Shown: one piece after another, positions 62,459 through 64,000 of the stretch
How the letters are laid out: each line of letters opens with the position of its first letter
How positions within the stretch are numbered: position 1 is the first letter of the stretch
Source: CBDFLA01 sp965248915
Lineage (GTDB): Bacteria; Pseudomonadota; Alphaproteobacteria; M2410
Assembly (NCBI GenBank): GCA_965248915.1
Contig: OZ252216.1
Location: 3,100,001-3,164,000 of the forward strand
DNA: 64,000 nucleotides
Reading direction: 5' to 3'
Made by a program: the position numbers and the translations under genes
Notes under the pieces: generated by a model
Databases searched by the model: none
What the model was told of the DNA's origin: nothing
What the model saw: only the letters and a program-made list of their open reading frames with translations

Positions 62459-64000
62459 ATGTTTGATACGAAACGGAAATCGATTGAATGGGGTGGCCGT
62501 GAGCTGACCCTAGAAACTGGCAAGGTAGCAAGGCAGGCCGACGGCGCTGTGATTGCCACCTATGGCGATACCACGGTGATTGCAACAGTGGTCGCAGACA
62601 GGCAACCCAAACCCGGTCTCGATTTCTTCCCACTGACCGTAAACTACCAAGAAAAGACCTATGCCGCCGGTAAGATCCCGGGCGGTTTTTTCAAACGCGA
62701 AGGTCGTCCTTCTGAAAAAGAGACCCTAACATCGCGGCTCATCGACCGCCCGATCCGGCCTCTTTTTGTCAAAGGCTTCAAGAACGAGACCCAGGTAATT
62801 ACAACCGTCCTGAGCCACGACTTGGAAAATGACCCAGATATCGTGGCATTGGTTGCAACCTCCGCTGCGCTGACATTGTCAGGACTTCCCTTCATGGGCC
62901 CCATAGCTGGCGCCCGCGTCGGTTACTTTGACGGCGAGTACAGGCTCAACCCGCAACTCGACGACATGCCCGACAGCGAGCTGGACCTCATCGTTGCCGG
63001 AACCACCGATGCCGTTTTGATGGTTGAATCAGAAGCCAAAGAATTGTCGGAAGACGTCATGCTTGGCGCTGTGATGTTCGGTCACCGCGAAATGCAAAAG
63101 GTCATCGACTTGATTATCTCTCTTGCTGAAGAAGCAGCAAAAGAGCCATGGGACTTCACCCCGCCAGACTTCTCCGCGGAAGCCGCAAAAGTGCGTGAAC
63201 TCGCTGAAAGCGGACTTCGCGCGGCCTATGCCGAACAAGTCAAACAGAACCGCCAAGAAAAAATCGCCGAAGTACGCTCAACCGTGATGAGCGAACTGGG
63301 AGGCGACGACGAAAGTGCCATTTCTGAATCCATTCTCAAGGATCTCTTCAAATCCGTTGAGGCAGACATCGTCCGCGGCGATATCTTAGATACCTCCAAG
63401 CGGATTGATGGGCGCGACCTCGAAACCGTTCGCCCGATTGTCTCTGAAGTCGGGATGCTTCCAAGGACCCACGGATCCTCGCTCTTTACCCGCGGGGAAA
63501 CCCAGGCGATTGTGGTCACGACCCTTGGCACAGGCGACGATGAGCAATTCATCGATGCTCTGGAGGGGACCTATAAAGAACACTTCATGCTGCACTACAA
63601 TTTCCCACCTTACTCGGTCGGAGAAACAGGTCGTGTTGGCTTTACCGGTCGCCGCGAAGTCGGTCACGGAAAGCTTGCCTGGCGGGCCTTAAAAGCGGTC
63701 TTGCCGTCCAAAGAAGAGTTCCCGTACACCGTCCGCATCGTCTCAGAAATCACCGAATCCAACGGATCATCGTCGATGGCCACGGTTTGCGGTTCGTCTT
63801 TGTCCATGATGGATGCAGGCGTGCCAATCACACGTCCGGTTTCGGGTATCGCCATGGGGCTCATCAAAGAGGGCGACCGTTTCGCGGTTCTCTCAGACAT
63901 CCTAGGCGACGAAGATCACTTAGGCGACATGGACTTCAAAGTTGCTGGGACCGAAGCTGGTGTCACATCACTCCAGATGGACATCAAAATCACCGGCATT
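62459..64000 (+). CDS. pnp: Polyribonucleotide nucleotidyltransferase (PNPase), N-terminal 514 codons
   Basis: Phosphorolytic 3'-5' exoribonuclease of the RNA degradosome. The gene runs off the right edge; the KH and S1 domains are not in view. Present are the first RNase PH domain (MFDTKRKSIEWGGRELTLETG, KIPGGFFKREGRPSEKETL, RLIDRPIRPLF), the helical linker, and the second, catalytic RNase PH domain (DGRDLETVRPIVSEVGMLPR, HGSSLFTRGETQAIVVTTLG, NFPPYSVGETGRVG and SSSMATVCGSSLSMMDAGVP). GGAAAG precedes the ATG. Confidence 0.98.
   Translation, partial: MFDTKRKSIEWGGRELTLETGKVARQADGAVIATYGDTTVIATVVADRQPKPGLDFFPLTVNYQEKTYAAGKIPGGFFKREGRPSEKETLTSRLIDRPIRPLFVKGFKNETQVITTVLSHDLENDPDIVALVATSAALTLSGLPFMGPIAGARVGYFDGEYRLNPQLDDMPDSELDLIVAGTTDAVLMVESEAKELSEDVMLGAVMFGHREMQKVIDLIISLAEEAAKEPWDFTPPDFSAEAAKVRELAESGLRAAYAEQVKQNRQEKIAEVRSTVMSELGGDDESAISESILKDLFKSVEADIVRGDILDTSKRIDGRDLETVRPIVSEVGMLPRTHGSSLFTRGETQAIVVTTLGTGDDEQFIDALEGTYKEHFMLHYNFPPYSVGETGRVGFTGRREVGHGKLAWRALKAVLPSKEEFPYTVRIVSEITESNGSSSMATVCGSSLSMMDAGVPITRPVSGIAMGLIKEGDRFAVLSDILGDEDHLGDMDFKVAGTEAGVTSLQMDIKITGI

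Noticed and set aside
1..64000. tRNA, rRNA, CRISPR array or prophage
   Set aside because: No T-loop-like GGTTCGAAT pattern with matching stems, no rRNA stretch, no spaced direct-repeat array and no phage genes were seen on reading both strands.

Overview
The window is a chromosomal segment of an alphaproteobacterium. The evidence is gene content and order typical of that class: hrcA-grpE divergent from rph-rdgB-hemW; rsmI-yraN-BON-gshB; mutS/glnD/murJ/trpS; an Nfu-type protein, tsaB, rimI, a Fur/Mur-type regulator, an acyltransferase, miaB, phoH-like, ybeY, corC, lnt, an HTH regulator, metK and trmB; then rimP-nusA-ylxR-infB-rbfA-truB-rpsO-pnp. An OlsB-like acyltransferase and many GTG/TTG starts also fit. 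The sequence alone does not support a genus; a marine Hyphomicrobiales/Parvibaculales-like lineage is only a guess.

Layout. 1-5.8 kb: the 5' end of dnaK (leftward, with a candidate heat-shock promoter), divergent alkB, an unknown secreted protein, a metallo-beta-lactamase-fold hydrolase, a GIN-domain repeat protein, grpE and hrcA. 5.9-9.6 kb: a tight rightward run of rph, two tandem P-loop kinase-like paralogues, rdgB and hemW. 9.6-10.7 kb: a small accessory patch with a REP-associated transposase and the two ends of a collapsed SDR gene. 10.7-25.3 kb: an envelope lipoprotein divergent from rsmI-yraN-BON-gshB, then ydcF-like, comM, gst, YbjN-like, AmpG-like, olsB-like, maeB and an EamA exporter.

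25.4-38 kb: mutS, then about 4 kb of unusual material (a globin overlapping mutS, a PAS hybrid histidine kinase, a small membrane protein and a wrecked second kinase) before glnD. murJ follows, flanked on both sides by copies of a ~70-bp folded repeat, then trpS. 38-54 kb: a nucleotidyltransferase-like gene, a DUF2333 protein, a universal-stress protein, a class III cyclase, and the long conserved nfu-to-trmB block. 54-64 kb: the transcription/translation cluster rimP to pnp, with a candidate attenuated leader in front of rimP; pnp runs off the right edge.

How the genes work together. Most are housekeeping: protein folding (dnaK, grpE, hrcA), RNA maturation and decay (rph, miaB, ybeY, rbfA, truB, pnp), translation (trpS, infB, rpsO, nusA), nucleotide-pool cleaning and DNA repair (rdgB, mutS, alkB), nitrogen signalling (glnD) and envelope biogenesis (murJ, lnt, the PBP-activator lipoprotein, acyltransferases). 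No CRISPR array, prophage, tRNA or rRNA gene was seen. The points most worth a second look are the globin/kinase insertion after mutS, the paired folded repeats with compensatory changes, the rimP leader, the nine-fold GSG repeat protein and the two decayed genes.
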